DNA of 64,000 nt from Citrobacter koseri (GCA_900446925.1 UAVY01000008.1:248001-312000), one strand, 5' to 3'; shown: positions 26,658 through 36,609, numbered from the stretch's first letter. A program made the numbers and translations. The notes: generated from the letters alone by a model not told the origin.

Positions 26658-28619
26658 TTAGCTTTTACGTTTTGGCAGCGTTTTCATCAGATCTTCCGGG
26701 CTTACGGAGGCGACAACGCTGCCGGGCAAGGGCATTTTCAGAATATGATTTTTGATCTTGCCGATAACGTGCATTTCGCACGGACGGCAATCAAACTTCA
26801 GCGTCAATACTTCGTCGCCGTGTACCAGTTGCATCGGCGTTGCTTTCCAGCTTTTGATATTCCCTTTCGCCTGTTTCGGGCACAGGTTAAAGGCAAAGCG
26901 CAAACAATGTTTGGTGATCATCACCGGCACATCGCCCTTCTCCTGGTGCGCCTCATACGCCGCGTCGATCAGTTGAACGCCGTAGCGATGATAAAACGCG
27001 CGCGCTTTGTGATTGTAGACGTTAGCCAGGAAGCTCAAATGCGTTTCCGGGTAAACCGGGGCTGGTTGCGCCACCGGCTTACGGCTGCCGCGTTGATAGT
27101 TCGCCAGACGCGCCGCATCCAGCATTTCTGCCGCTTCGCGACGGAACTGGTTGAGTAAACTGTTCGGCACGAACAGTGCGCCGGGGAGATTCACCTCGAC
27201 ATTACGCGCGTAGTACATCGTCTGTCCCAGCTTCGCCACGCCTTCTTTCAGGTTGTTCAACGCTTTTTCGGCGTTGTTCGCCTCGTCAAACTGTCCCTCC
27301 AGCGTATGGGTGACGCTCACGCCCTCTTCGCTGGTCAGCGTCAGAATTAGCTGTTCCTGCCAGCCGCCTAACGCGATATCCACCGCCACCCGGCGTTCGC
27401 TGGAGGTTTTGGTTAACGCCTGCTGCCAGTTGTGGTCGAGATTACGGTTCAGCGGATGATGCGGGCGCACTTTATGCAGGTCGGGCGGCATTTCATTCGG
27501 CCAGACGCGATAACGGTTCTGTCCCGTCTTTTCCACCGTATTGGCGCGAAACCCCACCACTTCACGTTTGATCAGCACATTCAGGCCATCGCCGTTGGAT
27601 AACGGTTCCGTCACCTCAACGTCCAGGTGATCTTTTGCCACTTTGACGACTTCGCCTACCGGTAAACCGATAAATTTTGGCGAATCGAACGCGCCGATAT
27701 CCCCTTTACGGGCGTTAACAAAATAGTCGGTACTGCCGCGATGGAAGGTTTTATCCGTAGAAGGAATAAAAAAGTGCTCAGTACGACCGGCGGAAGCCCG
27801 CGCCAGGTCGCCACGCTCCTCGATAATCGCATCCAGCATCTGGCGATAGTGCGCCGTGATGTTCTTCACATAGCTCATGTCTTTGTAGCGCCCTTCAATT
27901 TTGAAGGAACGCACGCCGGCATCGATCAACGCGCCCAGATTGGCCGTCTGGTCATTATCTTTCATCGATAACAGGTGTTTTTCGTACGAGACCACCCGCC
28001 CCTGATCGTCTTTTAAGGTGTACGGCAGGCGACAGGCCTGGGAGCAGTCGCCACGGTTAGCGCTGCGACCGGTCTGCGCATGAGAGATATAGCACTGCCC
28101 GGAATAAGCCACGCACAGCGCGCCGTGGATGAAAAACTCAATAGTGGCGTCGGTGGCCTGATGAATCGCCTGGATCTGGCTCAGACTCAGTTCGCGCGCC
28201 AGCACAATCTGGGTGAAACCGACGTCGGCAAGGAATTTCGCCTTTTCAACGCTGCGGATATCACACTGCGTACTGGCATGCAGTTCAATGGGGGGAATGT
28301 CCAGTTCCAGGATGCCCATATCCTGCACAATCAGCGCATCGACGCCGGTCTGGTACAGATCGGTAATCAGCCGTTGCGCGGGCTCAAGCTCATCATCATG
28401 CAGAATGGTGTTTAACGTCACAAAGATCTTCGCGCCATAGCGATGCGCAAAAGGCACCAGTTCCGCGATATCTTTCAGGCTGTTACTGGCATTATGCCGC
28501 GCGCCGAAGCCCGGCCCGCCGATGTAAACAGCATCGGCGCCATGTAAGATCGCTTCACGAGCAATGGCGGTATCGCGTGCCGGACTTAACAGTTCAAGGT
28601 GATGAGGTTGCTGGCGCAT
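26658..28619 (-). CDS. rlhA: 23S rRNA C2501 hydroxylase RlhA (U32 family)
   Basis: Intact, 653 aa, same length as E. coli RlhA (YdcP). It hydroxylates cytidine 2501 of 23S rRNA to ho5C, with prephenate-linked chemistry and an iron-sulfur centre. Seen: HLELLSPARDTAIAREAILH, YIGGPGFGARHNASNSLKDI, the U32 signature EFFIHGALCVAYSGQCYISH, SANRGDCSQACRLPY (cluster Cys residues) and FDCRPCEMHVIGKIKNHILK. ATG 28617-28619 gives the family length; the open frame before it (TTG at 28646) has no ribosome site. Confidence 0.96.
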   Translation of the reverse strand: MRQQPHHLELLSPARDTAIAREAILHGADAVYIGGPGFGARHNASNSLKDIAELVPFAHRYGAKIFVTLNTILHDDELEPAQRLITDLYQTGVDALIVQDMGILELDIPPIELHASTQCDIRSVEKAKFLADVGFTQIVLARELSLSQIQAIHQATDATIEFFIHGALCVAYSGQCYISHAQTGRSANRGDCSQACRLPYTLKDDQGRVVSYEKHLLSMKDNDQTANLGALIDAGVRSFKIEGRYKDMSYVKNITAHYRQMLDAIIEERGDLARASAGRTEHFFIPSTDKTFHRGSTDYFVNARKGDIGAFDSPKFIGLPVGEVVKVAKDHLDVEVTEPLSNGDGLNVLIKREVVGFRANTVEKTGQNRYRVWPNEMPPDLHKVRPHHPLNRNLDHNWQQALTKTSSERRVAVDIALGGWQEQLILTLTSEEGVSVTHTLEGQFDEANNAEKALNNLKEGVAKLGQTMYYARNVEVNLPGALFVPNSLLNQFRREAAEMLDAARLANYQRGSRKPVAQPAPVYPETHLSFLANVYNHKARAFYHRYGVQLIDAAYEAHQEKGDVPVMITKHCLRFAFNLCPKQAKGNIKSWKATPMQLVHGDEVLTLKFDCRPCEMHVIGKIKNHILKMPLPGSVVASVSPEDLMKTLPKRKS

Positions 28620-28697
28620 ACGGTTAATATCATCCAATAACAGCAAAATGGCGGCTATTGTAGTCAGAAGCGCGACGTTTCGGAATACTTTTCCCGT

Positions 28698-29234
28698 CTA
28701 ACTATGTGGGTAATGGATCAAGGAGTGAAAGTGAACCGTCTGGTCGCTGCTATTGCGATACGCATGGGCGGCATCGCCCGCAAAACGCACGCCTTCGCCG
28801 GATTTGAGCGTGCGCCACTCCCCGGCAATACACATATCCAGCGTTCCCTGAATCACCACCACATGTTCGATGACGCCTGCCTCATGCGGCGTCGATTCGC
28901 TAAGCGCGCCCGGGGCCATCAATATTGAAAAATGGTCAAAACGGAGCTGCGGGTCCCACGGAAACAGCGGCGTGATCACCATTGCCTGTTGCTGCGGGTC
29001 GAAGGTCGGGAGATCCTCCGCTTCCGGCGGGGAGATAAACGTTGAAAACGGGACATTCAAACCGGTGGCAATCTTCCATAATGTCGATACCGTCGGGCTG
29101 GATTCGTTGCGCTCTATCTGGCCGAGCATTGCTTTTGAAACCCCTGTCGCTTCCGCCAGACGCGACAGACTCCATTCTCGCTGTTGGCGCAGCGCCTTCA
29201 GCGTCGTCGCCAGATAATGGGTCAGGTTGTCCAT
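28698..29234 (-). CDS. sutR: XRE-cupin regulator of sulfur use, SutR
   Basis: Intact, 178 aa. XRE helix-turn-helix at residues 10-65 (EWSLSRLAEATGVSKAMLGQ then IERNESSPTVSTLWKIATGL) and a cupin at about 105-172 (HEAGVIEHVVVIQGTLDMCI; WRTLKSGEGVRFAGDAAHAY). It is the orthologue of E. coli YdcN, named SutR because it affects sulfur-utilisation genes. It is divergent from ydcO; two palindromes in the 92-base gap probably bind it. Confidence 0.95.
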   Translation of the reverse strand: MDNLTHYLATTLKALRQQREWSLSRLAEATGVSKAMLGQIERNESSPTVSTLWKIATGLNVPFSTFISPPEAEDLPTFDPQQQAMVITPLFPWDPQLRFDHFSILMAPGALSESTPHEAGVIEHVVVIQGTLDMCIAGEWRTLKSGEGVRFAGDAAHAYRNSSDQTVHFHSLIHYPHS

Positions 29235-29266
29235 TTTTCTCCCCCGGTAAAGCCGCAGTCTATCAC

Positions 29267-29286
29267 TTGTGCGCTATAGCGCACAA
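29267..29286. promoter_or_regulatory. SutR-type operator 1
   Basis: TTGTGCGCTATAGCGCACAA is a perfect 20-bp palindrome centred between divergent sutR and ydcO, 33 bases before the sutR start. Assigned to SutR by position. Confidence 0.7.
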
Positions 29287-29295
29287 TGCTACAGT

Positions 29296-29317
29296 TTGTG
29301 ACCGTTATAACGCACAA
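29296..29317. promoter_or_regulatory. SutR-type operator 2
   Basis: TTGTG-N12-CACAA, right half GCGCACAA-like (ACGCACAA) matching operator 1. The centre lies 30 bases from that of operator 1, about three helical turns, and 10 bases before the ydcO start. Confidence 0.6.
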
Positions 29318-29326
29318 GGGGCAATC

Positions 29327-30493
29327 ATGCGGTCATTTTCACTTCCTCTGCCAACCGTGTTGTCTGGTTTCGTTGCGGTCCTGGTCGGCTATGCAAGCTC
29401 AGCGGCAATCATCTGGCAAGCCGCGATTGCCGCCGGCGCATCAACCGGACAAATTGCCGGATGGATGACGGCGCTTGGCATCGCGATGGGCGTCAGTACG
29501 CTGGCGTTAACCCTATGGTATCGTGCTCCGGTACTGACGGCATGGTCAACGCCCGGCGCCGCGTTACTGGTTACCGGCTTGCAGGGTCTCACGCTGGCGG
29601 AGGCCATCGGCGTATTTATTGTCGCGAATGCGTTAATCGTTCTGTGCGGCGTAACCGGGTTGTTTGCCCGCTTAATGCAGGTGATTCCGCATTCTCTTGC
29701 TGCCGCGATGCTGGCCGGTATTTTATTGCGTTTTGGTTTGCAGGCGTTTGGTCATCTGAATGGCGAGCTGTTTCTGTGCGGCAGTATGCTGTTGGCGTGG
29801 TTAGCGCTGAAAGTGCTGGCGCCGCGCTATGCGATTATCGCCGCAATGGTTGTCGGTATTCTGGTTGCAGGCATGAAAGGTGACATTGTCACGTCTGGCA
29901 TAACCTTCTCCCCGGTGCTACCGGCGTTTATCGCGCCCCATTTTTCGCTTGCTCATAGCCTCGGCGTCGCCATTCCACTGTTTCTGGTGACAATGGCGTC
30001 ACAAAACGCGCCCGGTATCGCCACGATGAAAGCCTCCGGTTACTCCCTTCCGGTTTCGCCGCTGATCGTGTTTACAGGGCTGCTGGCGCTGGTTTTATCT
30101 CCCTTTGGCGTCTACTCCATATGCATTGCCGCTATTACCGCCGCCATTTGCCAGAGTCCCGAAGCTCACCCGGACGCCGGGCGTCGCTGGCTGGCTGCGG
30201 CTGTCGCAGGCGGGTTCTATCTGCTGGCGGGATTGTTCGGCGGTTCCGTTACCGCTCTGATGGCCGTCCTGCCCGTAAGCTGGATTCAGATGCTGGCCGG
30301 GCTGGCGCTGCTGGGAACAATCAGCGGCAGTCTGTACCAGGCATTGCTTAATGAAACGGAGCGTGATGCCGCTATCGTGACCTTTCTCGTCACTGCAAGC
30401 GGGTTGACGCTGCTGGGCATTGGCTCTGCGTTTTGGGGACTGGTAGTCGGAGGCGTCTGCTACGGGGTGCTATCGTTTGCTCGCCGCGCGTAA
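29327..30493 (+). CDS. ydcO: BenE-family transporter YdcO
   Basis: Intact, 388 aa, 12 hydrophobic helices, inner membrane. BenE proteins carry benzoate or similar aromatic acids with protons; the YdcO substrate is not established. Seen: RSFSLPLPTVLSGFVAVLVG, APVLTAWSTPGAALL (conserved family loop), FLVTMASQNAPGIATM and GFYLLAGLFGGSVTALM. ATG 29327 follows AAGGGGCAATC; the frame is open far upstream into sutR but that stretch is antisense to sutR and not coding. Expected to be controlled by SutR. Confidence 0.95.
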   Translation: MRSFSLPLPTVLSGFVAVLVGYASSAAIIWQAAIAAGASTGQIAGWMTALGIAMGVSTLALTLWYRAPVLTAWSTPGAALLVTGLQGLTLAEAIGVFIVANALIVLCGVTGLFARLMQVIPHSLAAAMLAGILLRFGLQAFGHLNGELFLCGSMLLAWLALKVLAPRYAIIAAMVVGILVAGMKGDIVTSGITFSPVLPAFIAPHFSLAHSLGVAIPLFLVTMASQNAPGIATMKASGYSLPVSPLIVFTGLLALVLSPFGVYSICIAAITAAICQSPEAHPDAGRRWLAAAVAGGFYLLAGLFGGSVTALMAVLPVSWIQMLAGLALLGTISGSLYQALLNETERDAAIVTFLVTASGLTLLGIGSAFWGLVVGGVCYGVLSFARRA

Positions 30494-31346
30494 CTGCGAC
30501 GGCGTCTTACCGGTCACCTGCTTAAAGCGATTGCTGAAATGGCTCGCCGAACTGAATCCGCAGGCCATCGCGATCTCTGACAGCGAACGGGGTTGAATGA
30601 CAGACCCATTGCTGTGCCAGCGCCATACGCCGCTGCATCACGTACTGGTGCGGCGCCATGTTCATCGACTGGCGAAACATTCTGGCGAAATGAAATTCGC
30701 TCAATGCCGCCTCGCGTGCCAGATCGCTTAACGTCAGCGGCTCAGCAAGATGCGCTTCAATATACGCCAGCACATTGCGCAGCGTGGCGGGCGCCAACCC
30801 GCCAGTAACCGTCGGGAGACGCCACTGCACGTTACTGTAATGCTGCACCAGATGCGTCAACAGCAGTGACGAGGCGGCGCTGAGCGTCATATGATTCGCC
30901 GGTTGCTGCCAGTCATTTCCCAGCAGGAACTGGCGATAAACCGCCGTTATTCCCGGATCGTTGCCAAAGGTGCGCTCATCCAGGGTAAAGCTGTACGGGC
31001 TTTTATCCCAGATTTTTTCCCCAACATCCCGCAGATGGGCATCTGTACAGTAGAGATGGACAAACGACAGGTCGTCGCGAATATCCCAGACGGACTCACT
31101 CTCTTTTGGCATCAGACAGAAGCGATCCGGCCCCCCGCCATTCTTCCAGCCGCCCGGCGTTTTGTGGTAGCTCTCGTAGCCGTCAGCGACATACAGGCTG
31201 AGAGTATGGTGATCGCAATATTGCGTAATGTTGTCACGTTTATTTGACCATGCCGCCAGCTGGACACCCGAATGCAACGCAACCGAGTCATGCAGCACGG
31301 CATTATGTTTGCGTAAATTTTCAAAGGCATCATAAGACTGAGACAT
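30470..31346 (-). CDS. AraC-family regulator (one frameshift near the C terminus)
   Basis: About 291 aa. N-terminal cupin-like sensor (DAFENLRKHNAVLHDSVALH; HHTLSLYVADGYESYHKTPG) and a C-terminal double helix-turn-helix (LAYIEAHLAEPLTLSDLARE-AALSEFHFARMFRQSM-APHQYVMQRRMALAQQW, then after the break near 30590 EIAMACGFSSASHFSNRFKQ-VTGKTPSQLRAASKR). The stop (30470-30472) lies inside the end of ydcO, a 24-base antisense overlap. It is divergent from an EamA transporter with phased GCAA repeats between, so it probably activates that transporter. No E. coli K-12 counterpart is recalled here. Confidence 0.9.
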
Positions 31347-31441
31347 ACCATCACATCACAAAGCAGTAATAAGTAGAATCTCAGTCTATAACAGCCACGA
31401 TCCGTTTCCAGCCCTCACCGGTCAGACAGCGGCAAAAAAGC

Positions 31442-31477
31442 GCAAGATTTTGCAAGTCATCCGCAAACCGGTGCAAG
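31442..31477. promoter_or_regulatory. Four helically phased GCAA repeats, candidate AraC-type operator
   Basis: GCAA begins at 31442, 31452, 31463 and 31473, spaced 10, 11 and 10 bases (GCAAG, GCAAG, GCAAA, GCAAG). All face one side of the helix, 65-100 bases before the EamA gene, the usual place and spacing for the paired helix-turn-helix contacts of an AraC-family dimer. Confidence 0.55.
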
Positions 31478-31539
31478 CGCGCGCATTTTTTACATGTCAC
31501 ATTCCTTCTTCGGATAATAAAGATAAAGAAGAGAGTGTT

Positions 31540-32448
31540 ATGAACGCATTATTATACTGTCTGGTGGTTGTCATTTGGGGAACCACCTGGATTGCGATTT
31601 ATCTGCAACAAGGCCCGGTATCGGCGCCCGTGTCCATTTTCTGGCGGTTTGCCGTCGCCAGCGCGTTAATGATGCTCATCCTGCTGGCGAGCGGGAAATT
31701 ACGTAAATTATCCGGGCGCGACCATCTGTTTTGCCTGTTGCAGGGCGGATGCGTCTTCTGTTTTAACTTCTGGTGTTTTTATAGCGCCGCCGCCTGGATC
31801 AATACGGGGCTGGAGTCCGTCATTTTCTCAATGGCCGTACTGTTCAATGCGGTTAACAGCTTTGTGTTCTTCGGGCATAAACCGCCGCTACGCTTTTATT
31901 ACGCTGCTGGTCTGGGATTAACGGGCATTATCACGCTGTTCTGGCAGGATCTGGCCAACAGCGGCTGGAACCACTCGCTGTTACTGGGGATTGGTCTGAG
32001 CGCGCTGGGAACGTTTGGCTTCTCTTTGGGAAATATGATCAGCATGCGCCATCAGAGAAAAGGTCTGGAAGTCATGACCACCAACAGCTGGGCGATGCTG
32101 TACGGCACGCTGCTGATCGCCGCCATTGCCTGTATACGCGGCGATAACTTCACGCCGCAATGGACGTTGAGCTACCTCGGCGCCCTGCTGTATCTGGCAA
32201 TATTCGGTTCCGTTATCGCATTTGGCGCGTATTTTACTCTGGTGGGACGCATCGGCCCTGGCAACGCGGCCTACAGTACGCTGCTGTTTCCTCTGGTGGC
32301 GCTGACAATATCCACACTCTACGAAGGTTACGTCTGGCAAATGAATGCCGTTGTTGGATTAGTGCTGATCCTGGTTGGCAATCTGGTGATGTTCACGCGT
32401 CCAGAGGCGTTAATGAGTAAGTTAATTTACCGTCGCCGGGCGGCATAA
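31540..32448 (+). CDS. EamA/DMT-family transporter
   Basis: Intact, 302 aa, ten hydrophobic helices arranged as two EamA repeats (ALLYCLVVVIWGTTWIAIYL opening repeat one; LLLGIGLSALGTFGFSLGNM opening repeat two; late LGALLYLAIFGSVIAFGAYF). The WGTTW motif is typical of metabolite exporters of the RhaT/YdcZ-EamA superfamily. The ATG at 31540 follows GAAGAGAGTGTT; the reading further upstream (from 31450) includes the operator and is not coding. It is likely a regulated efflux or uptake carrier for a small metabolite sensed by the divergent AraC protein. Confidence 0.92.
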   Translation: MNALLYCLVVVIWGTTWIAIYLQQGPVSAPVSIFWRFAVASALMMLILLASGKLRKLSGRDHLFCLLQGGCVFCFNFWCFYSAAAWINTGLESVIFSMAVLFNAVNSFVFFGHKPPLRFYYAAGLGLTGIITLFWQDLANSGWNHSLLLGIGLSALGTFGFSLGNMISMRHQRKGLEVMTTNSWAMLYGTLLIAAIACIRGDNFTPQWTLSYLGALLYLAIFGSVIAFGAYFTLVGRIGPGNAAYSTLLFPLVALTISTLYEGYVWQMNAVVGLVLILVGNLVMFTRPEALMSKLIYRRRAA

Positions 32449-32452
32449 AAAA

Positions 32453-32476
32453 ACGCGCCATCCGAAGATGGCGCGT
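32453..32476. terminator. Bidirectional terminator between EamA gene and ydcL
   Basis: ACGCGCCATC-CGAA-GATGGCGCGT: a perfect 10-bp stem with a tetraloop, preceded by A7 (the U tract for the minus strand) and followed by TTATTTTTTA for the plus strand. Confidence 0.9.
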
Positions 32477-32480
32477 GAAC

Positions 32481-33151
32481 TTATTTTTTACCGACATCAA
32501 ACATGGTGGCATCAGTCGCCATGTCATCAATCACTTCTTTCAACGTTTCAAACGCCATCGGCGTATTTTCGTTGCTCAGGTCTTTACCCTCGCCCTGACG
32601 AACCACTTTCACCACCGGTTTATTGGTGGCGGCATCAATCAGCTCGCCTTCAAAGTAAAGATGCGTATCCATTGTGCGGATGGCCTGTCGCCATCTGCGT
32701 ACCCGCAACCACCAGGGCGACCGGCACCACCTCATAGAATTGCAGCCCCTCTTTGCTGGTATCAACGCCGGTTATCGCGCCGCGGAAAATCAGGCTACGC
32801 GGCCCTGGGGTCGTTACCAGAGGTTTACGTTTCTCAATGGCCGTTTTCAGTTGGGTATCGGTATAGCTTCGTAATTTATCCAGAACCTGCTGCCCGACCT
32901 GCGTTGTGGGGTTTCGGCACCGGATAGTAGGTTATCGGGTTCCAGACGATGCTGTCATATTTAGACTCATCAAAGCTGGAGTCAACCCAACGGAGCACCG
33001 GTTTTCCCGTTGCGGAGGTTGTTTCTTTCAGCCCTGAATAATCTTTTAAGAACCCAGAATATTTATCCGGCTGAGTGATTTTTGACGCACAGCCAGATAA
33101 AGCCAATAAGCCAGAAAGCACTGCAACTTTAAATAAAGTATGAGTACGCAT
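32481..33151 (-). CDS. ydcL: Outer-membrane-type lipoprotein YdcL (DUF3313), frameshifted
   Basis: About 222 aa. Lipoprotein signal FKVAVLSGLLALSGC with lipobox LSGC (Cys21, followed by Ala, so sorting to the outer membrane is expected). Mature part ASKITQPDKYSGFLKDYSGL, RWVDSSFDESKYDSIVWNPI, then after a break near 32915 the middle of the protein, and after another near 32690 MDTHLYFEGELIDAATNKPV to DATMFDVGKK. Same order and length as E. coli YdcL. Function unknown. Confidence 0.92.
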
Positions 33152-33260
33152 GGAAACTATCCCTTTTGTTTTTGCAGATATGCAATTGGAATAGTAGCAA
33201 AAGGAAACTAATCTGGATGGACTATAAATGGTATCGCCAGCACAAATTCAACACGGCGAG

Positions 33261-33284
33261 TTGCAGGCCGTATCAGGCCTGCAA
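33261..33284 (-). terminator. Hairpin after tehB
   Basis: TTGCAGGCC-GTATCA-GGCCTGCAA, perfect 9-bp stem 19 bases past the tehB stop. No U tract; possible mRNA 3'-end stabiliser. Confidence 0.5.
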
Positions 33285-33302
33285 CGCTATCGTAAAATTG
33301 CG

Positions 33303-33899
33303 TTATGCGCTTTTACGCGCCAGCAGCGTCGCAAAACGCAGTTTGATGCGGTTGCCGTTGGCGTCCGTGCGGTGAAGTTCACCCACATCCTCGTTGTATT
33401 TCAGCAATTCCCAGCCTTCGTAGTAACGGCGCAGTTCCCCTTCTTTAAACGCAAACGGGAAACCCACGGTGCAGGGGAAATCTTCCGTATCCATTGCCGC
33501 CACAATCAGGTTATGCCCGCCCGGTTTGGTGCAGCGCTGCATATTGGCAATCAGCCCCGGAATGGTTTTCGCTTCCAGGAACATCATCACGACCGTTGAG
33601 AGAATAAAATCGTAGTCGCCTTCGAAGCTTAACGCGTTAAGGTCAACCACTTTTGCTTGCAGGTTTTCCAGCCCTTCCGCCGCTTTGATGCGCTCAACGT
33701 TGGCGATGCTCATCGGATTCTTATCCCAGGCGGTAACGTCATAGCCGTTCGCCGCCAGATAGAGGCTATTACGGCCATTTCCGCAGCCCAGATCCAACGT
33801 TTTACCCGGCGCGACCACCTTTGCCGCCTCAACGACGTCGGAGTGCGTGCGGGTTAAATCGTATTTTTCAGTAAAGTAATTTTCGTCACGAAGGGTCAT
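33303..33899 (-). CDS. tehB: Tellurite methyltransferase TehB
   Basis: Intact, 198 aa, cytoplasmic SAM-dependent methyltransferase that detoxifies tellurite and selenium oxyanions. Class I motif [17 protein letters not shown] (residues about 34-50), acidic ribose contact [22 protein letters not shown] and the C-terminal [20 protein letters not shown]. The ATG overlaps the tehA stop (TAATG), so translation is coupled. Confidence 0.97.
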   Translation of the reverse strand: MTLRDENYFTEKYDLTRTHSDVVEAAKVVAPGKTLDLGCGNGRNSLYLAANGYDVTAWDKNPMSIANVERIKAAEGLENLQAKVVDLNALSFEGDYDFILSTVVMMFLEAKTIPGLIANMQRCTKPGGHNLIVAAMDTEDFPCTVGFPFAFKEGELRRYYEGWELLKYNEDVGELHRTDANGNRIKLRFATLLARKSA

Positions 33900-34902
33900 T
33901 AGTTATCCTCAGATTTCAGTAATGCGGCGCGTTCTGTGCGCACGAGAAGTTTCCCCTGCATCAGCAGCGCAAACGTGCGTACGAGCAATAACGCTATGAT
34001 AAAATTGGTAAAAATAAACAACGGAATCGCCAGCGTATGAAAAAATCCCGACGCGCTGGCGTGCCCTAAATGCAGCCCTGTCGTCGCCAGCGCTGAAACG
34101 CCGAACGAGAAGCTCCAGAAAGAGGCATTAAACGGCTGCGACAGATACCACGGCATCAGGCGCAGCATGAAAAGCAATTGCAGCAAGCCATAGCCAAACA
34201 GCATTTTCGCCAGCGTATCGCCTTCTCCGCCGTTGACGCTCAGCCAGGCGCTACAGGCCACTAACGCCGGAGCCAACTGAATGCCCAGCGATGTGCGCAG
34301 CACCGCCGGTAATTCACCGGAACTGCGCAAACGTTGCAAAATAACGGGTTCCAGACTCAGCCACGAGAATACGCCAGCCCCTAAAAAGACCAGCCCGGCG
34401 TCGTTGTAACCCAACGCGCCGCAGGCCATCGCGCTAATAAAGTTATTCGCTACCGTCGGCAGATACAGCCCCGGCGTTGTCGCCTCTTCAGGATGCGAAC
34501 CGCGCCAGAGTCCCGCCGTTTGCCATGCGGCATAAGCCAGTTGCACCACGACGCCAATGCTGAACAATCCCACGGCTAACCCACGACACCAGGGGGACAA
34601 AACCCAATCGCCACCAGCATCGTGGTCGCAGGAAAAAGGCTGACAAAACTGCTCTTTACCGGATGCCGTACCTCCGCCAGTACGCTCTGCGGAAAACGCA
34701 GCAGACGGTTAAGAAAGGCAAGCGTCAGCAAGCTCCAGATGATCATTGCCAGGATCACCAGGCCATCGCCAATCCAGTGACTGACGGGCCAGATATGGCT
34801 GGCATAGCGCCACGCGAAGCCCATGCCAATGGTGCCCAGTACCATCCCAAAATAGCCAGCCGGAAGATTAAGCACCCGGTCGCTCTGCTTGTTCTTACTC
34901 AT
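33899..34902 (-). CDS. tehA: TehA, SLAC1-type anion channel/tellurite resistance protein (frameshifted)
   Basis: About 333 aa with ten membrane helices ([80 protein letters not shown]). The fold of the Haemophilus homologue is the model for plant SLAC1 channels, with a gating Phe in the pore. Two extra bases near 34592-34606 (a G5 run and a TTTT run on the coding strand's complement) separate IGF from [17 protein letters not shown]; removing both restores E. coli TehA. First gene of tehAB. Confidence 0.93.
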
Positions 34903-35015
34903 TTTGTTTAATTTATAAAGTATATTTTAAATGCATTTTATGGAATTTCGCCCCTGTTTAGCCAGTGCTGAAAAATTTGCTACGGTTATCTTAAGCGAGC
35001 AAAGGGAAATTCCCC

Positions 35016-35996
35016 ATGAGCAAATATCACCTGAGTGAAGAATCGCGTGCCTTTAGTTATCAGGATAACGGCCACAAGAAAAGCGTCTTGCTGCGCCAGA
35101 TCATTGCCCTTACCGACTTTAACGACGTCAAAGCCGGAACCGCTGGCGGCTGGGTAGACGACGAAAGCGTGCTGGCGCAAGAAGGACACTGCTGGATTTA
35201 CGACGAGAATGCCCTCGCATTCGCCGGGGCGATGATTTCAGGCAACGCCCGCATCACCCAGGCCTGCATCATCAGAGATCGCGTGCAAATCGGTGATAAC
35301 GTCTGGATTGATCTGGCCGAGGTCAGTCACGGCGCCCGGATAAGCAACAACGTCACCGTGCAGAATTCGCTCGTTCGCGGTGAATGTCATCTGTCTGGCG
35401 ACGCTCGTATTCTGCACCATTCGGAGATTATCGCCGCAAAAGGCCTAACCCAGGAAAGCGACCTGACGCTGCAAATCTACGATCGCGCCACCGTCAGCAA
35501 CTCGCGCATTGTCCATCAGGCGCAAATCTACGGCGATGCGATAGTCACCCAGGCGTTTATTGAACACCGCGCGGAAGTGTTTGATTTCGCGATCGTCGAA
35601 GGAAATGAAGAGAATAACGTCTGGCTTTGCGACTGTGCCAAAGTGTACGGTCACGCCCGCGTTATTGCGGGAACGGAGGAAGATGCCATCCCTACGCTGC
35701 GTTACAGTGCTCAGGTGGCGGAGCACGCGACGGTTGAAGGTAACTGCGTATTGAAACATCACGTTCTGGTCGGTGGTCATGCCGAACTACGCGGCGGCCC
35801 TGTCCTGCTTGACGATCATATCCTGATCGAAGGCCATGCCCGCATTCTGGGGGACGTGCTGATTGAGCATCATGTGGAAATCACCGATCGGGCGACGATC
35901 GAAACCTTTGATGGCGACAGCATCCATCTGCGTGGCCCAAAAGTGGTTAACGGTGAACAGCATATTACACGAACACCGTTGGCAGGGTTACTCTGA
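35016..35996 (+). CDS. ydcK: Left-handed beta-helix protein YdcK
   Basis: Intact, 326 aa, same length as E. coli YdcK. Many hexapeptide-like turns ([60 protein letters not shown]) form a left-handed beta helix of the kind found in acyl/nucleotidyl transferases, but no transferase domain is attached and no substrate is known. ATG has a GGGAAATTCCCC ribosome region. The 3' end overlaps rimL by 9 bases in convergent orientation. Confidence 0.95.
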   Translation: MSKYHLSEESRAFSYQDNGHKKSVLLRQIIALTDFNDVKAGTAGGWVDDESVLAQEGHCWIYDENALAFAGAMISGNARITQACIIRDRVQIGDNVWIDLAEVSHGARISNNVTVQNSLVRGECHLSGDARILHHSEIIAAKGLTQESDLTLQIYDRATVSNSRIVHQAQIYGDAIVTQAFIEHRAEVFDFAIVEGNEENNVWLCDCAKVYGHARVIAGTEEDAIPTLRYSAQVAEHATVEGNCVLKHHVLVGGHAELRGGPVLLDDHILIEGHARILGDVLIEHHVEITDRATIETFDGDSIHLRGPKVVNGEQHITRTPLAGLL

Positions 35997-36533
35997 GGCG
36001 TTCTCGATAATGCGGGCGTACAGGTTGACGTCGTGATACTCCCCGTTGAGAAACTCCGCTTGTTTCAGGCATCCTTCCAGTTCAAAACCATTGCGGCGCG
36101 CCACCTGGTTGCTCGCCTGGTTCGCAACCCGACATTTAATCACAAAGCGTCGAAGCTCGCCGCGCCCGGCATAATGGCCGATAAACGCCTGAAGCGCGCG
36201 CGACATAATACCCTGCCGCTGGTGAGATTCATCCAGCCAGTAACCGATATAGGCGGTTTTATTCAACGGCTCTATCAGATTAAACGAGATGACGCCCACC
36301 ACCTCCTCTTCCTGAAAGATAAGGAACATTTTGGCGTAGCCGCGCTGGTGCAACATCATATTACCCTGCACATTTTTGCGCGTATCGTCTTCGCTGGCGA
36401 CAAACTGCGGCCAGTTTAGCGATGCCTGTAGCCAGTCTTTGTTTTTAAGCACCAGTTGATGTAACGGCGTAACATGGCACTCTTCCACCGCTCGCAGTTC
36501 CAGTGTTTCGCTGATCGTGATGACTTCAGCCAT
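35988..36533 (-). CDS. rimL: Ribosomal protein L12 N-acetyltransferase RimL
   Basis: Intact, 181 aa GNAT enzyme that acetylates the N-terminal Ser of L12 to give L7. Seen: [40 protein letters not shown], the acetyl-CoA segment [17 protein letters not shown] and [23 protein letters not shown] 36531-36533 lies behind GGATGGAG; an in-frame codon at 36650 is upstream of the ribosome site and rejected. Confidence 0.96.
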   Translation of the reverse strand: MAEVITISETLELRAVEECHVTPLHQLVLKNKDWLQASLNWPQFVASEDDTRKNVQGNMMLHQRGYAKMFLIFQEEEVVGVISFNLIEPLNKTAYIGYWLDESHQRQGIMSRALQAFIGHYAGRGELRRFVIKCRVANQASNQVARRNGFELEGCLKQAEFLNGEYHDVNLYARIIENASE

Positions 36534-36609
36534 TTCTCCATCCTTTACGGTGACAACAGCAGGATTTATTAGCTTATCACAGACTTGCCCGCATACCTGA
36601 AAACAGGAA

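Noticed and set aside
26451..27158. Long + strand reading frame (235 codons) opposite rlhA
   Set aside because: It lies antisense to the intact, highly conserved rlhA, has no family sequence, and arises from the codon bias of the real gene. The same reasoning removes the other long antisense frames, for example opposite yncE, srfA, hrpA and trg.
29042..29326. Upstream extension of the ydcO reading frame
   Set aside because: It is antisense to sutR and crosses two operators; the conserved BenE N terminus begins at 29327 with its own ribosome site.
31450..31539. Upstream extension of the EamA transporter frame
   Set aside because: It contains the phased GCAA repeats and promoter region, has no membrane character and the ATG at 31540 gives the family start.
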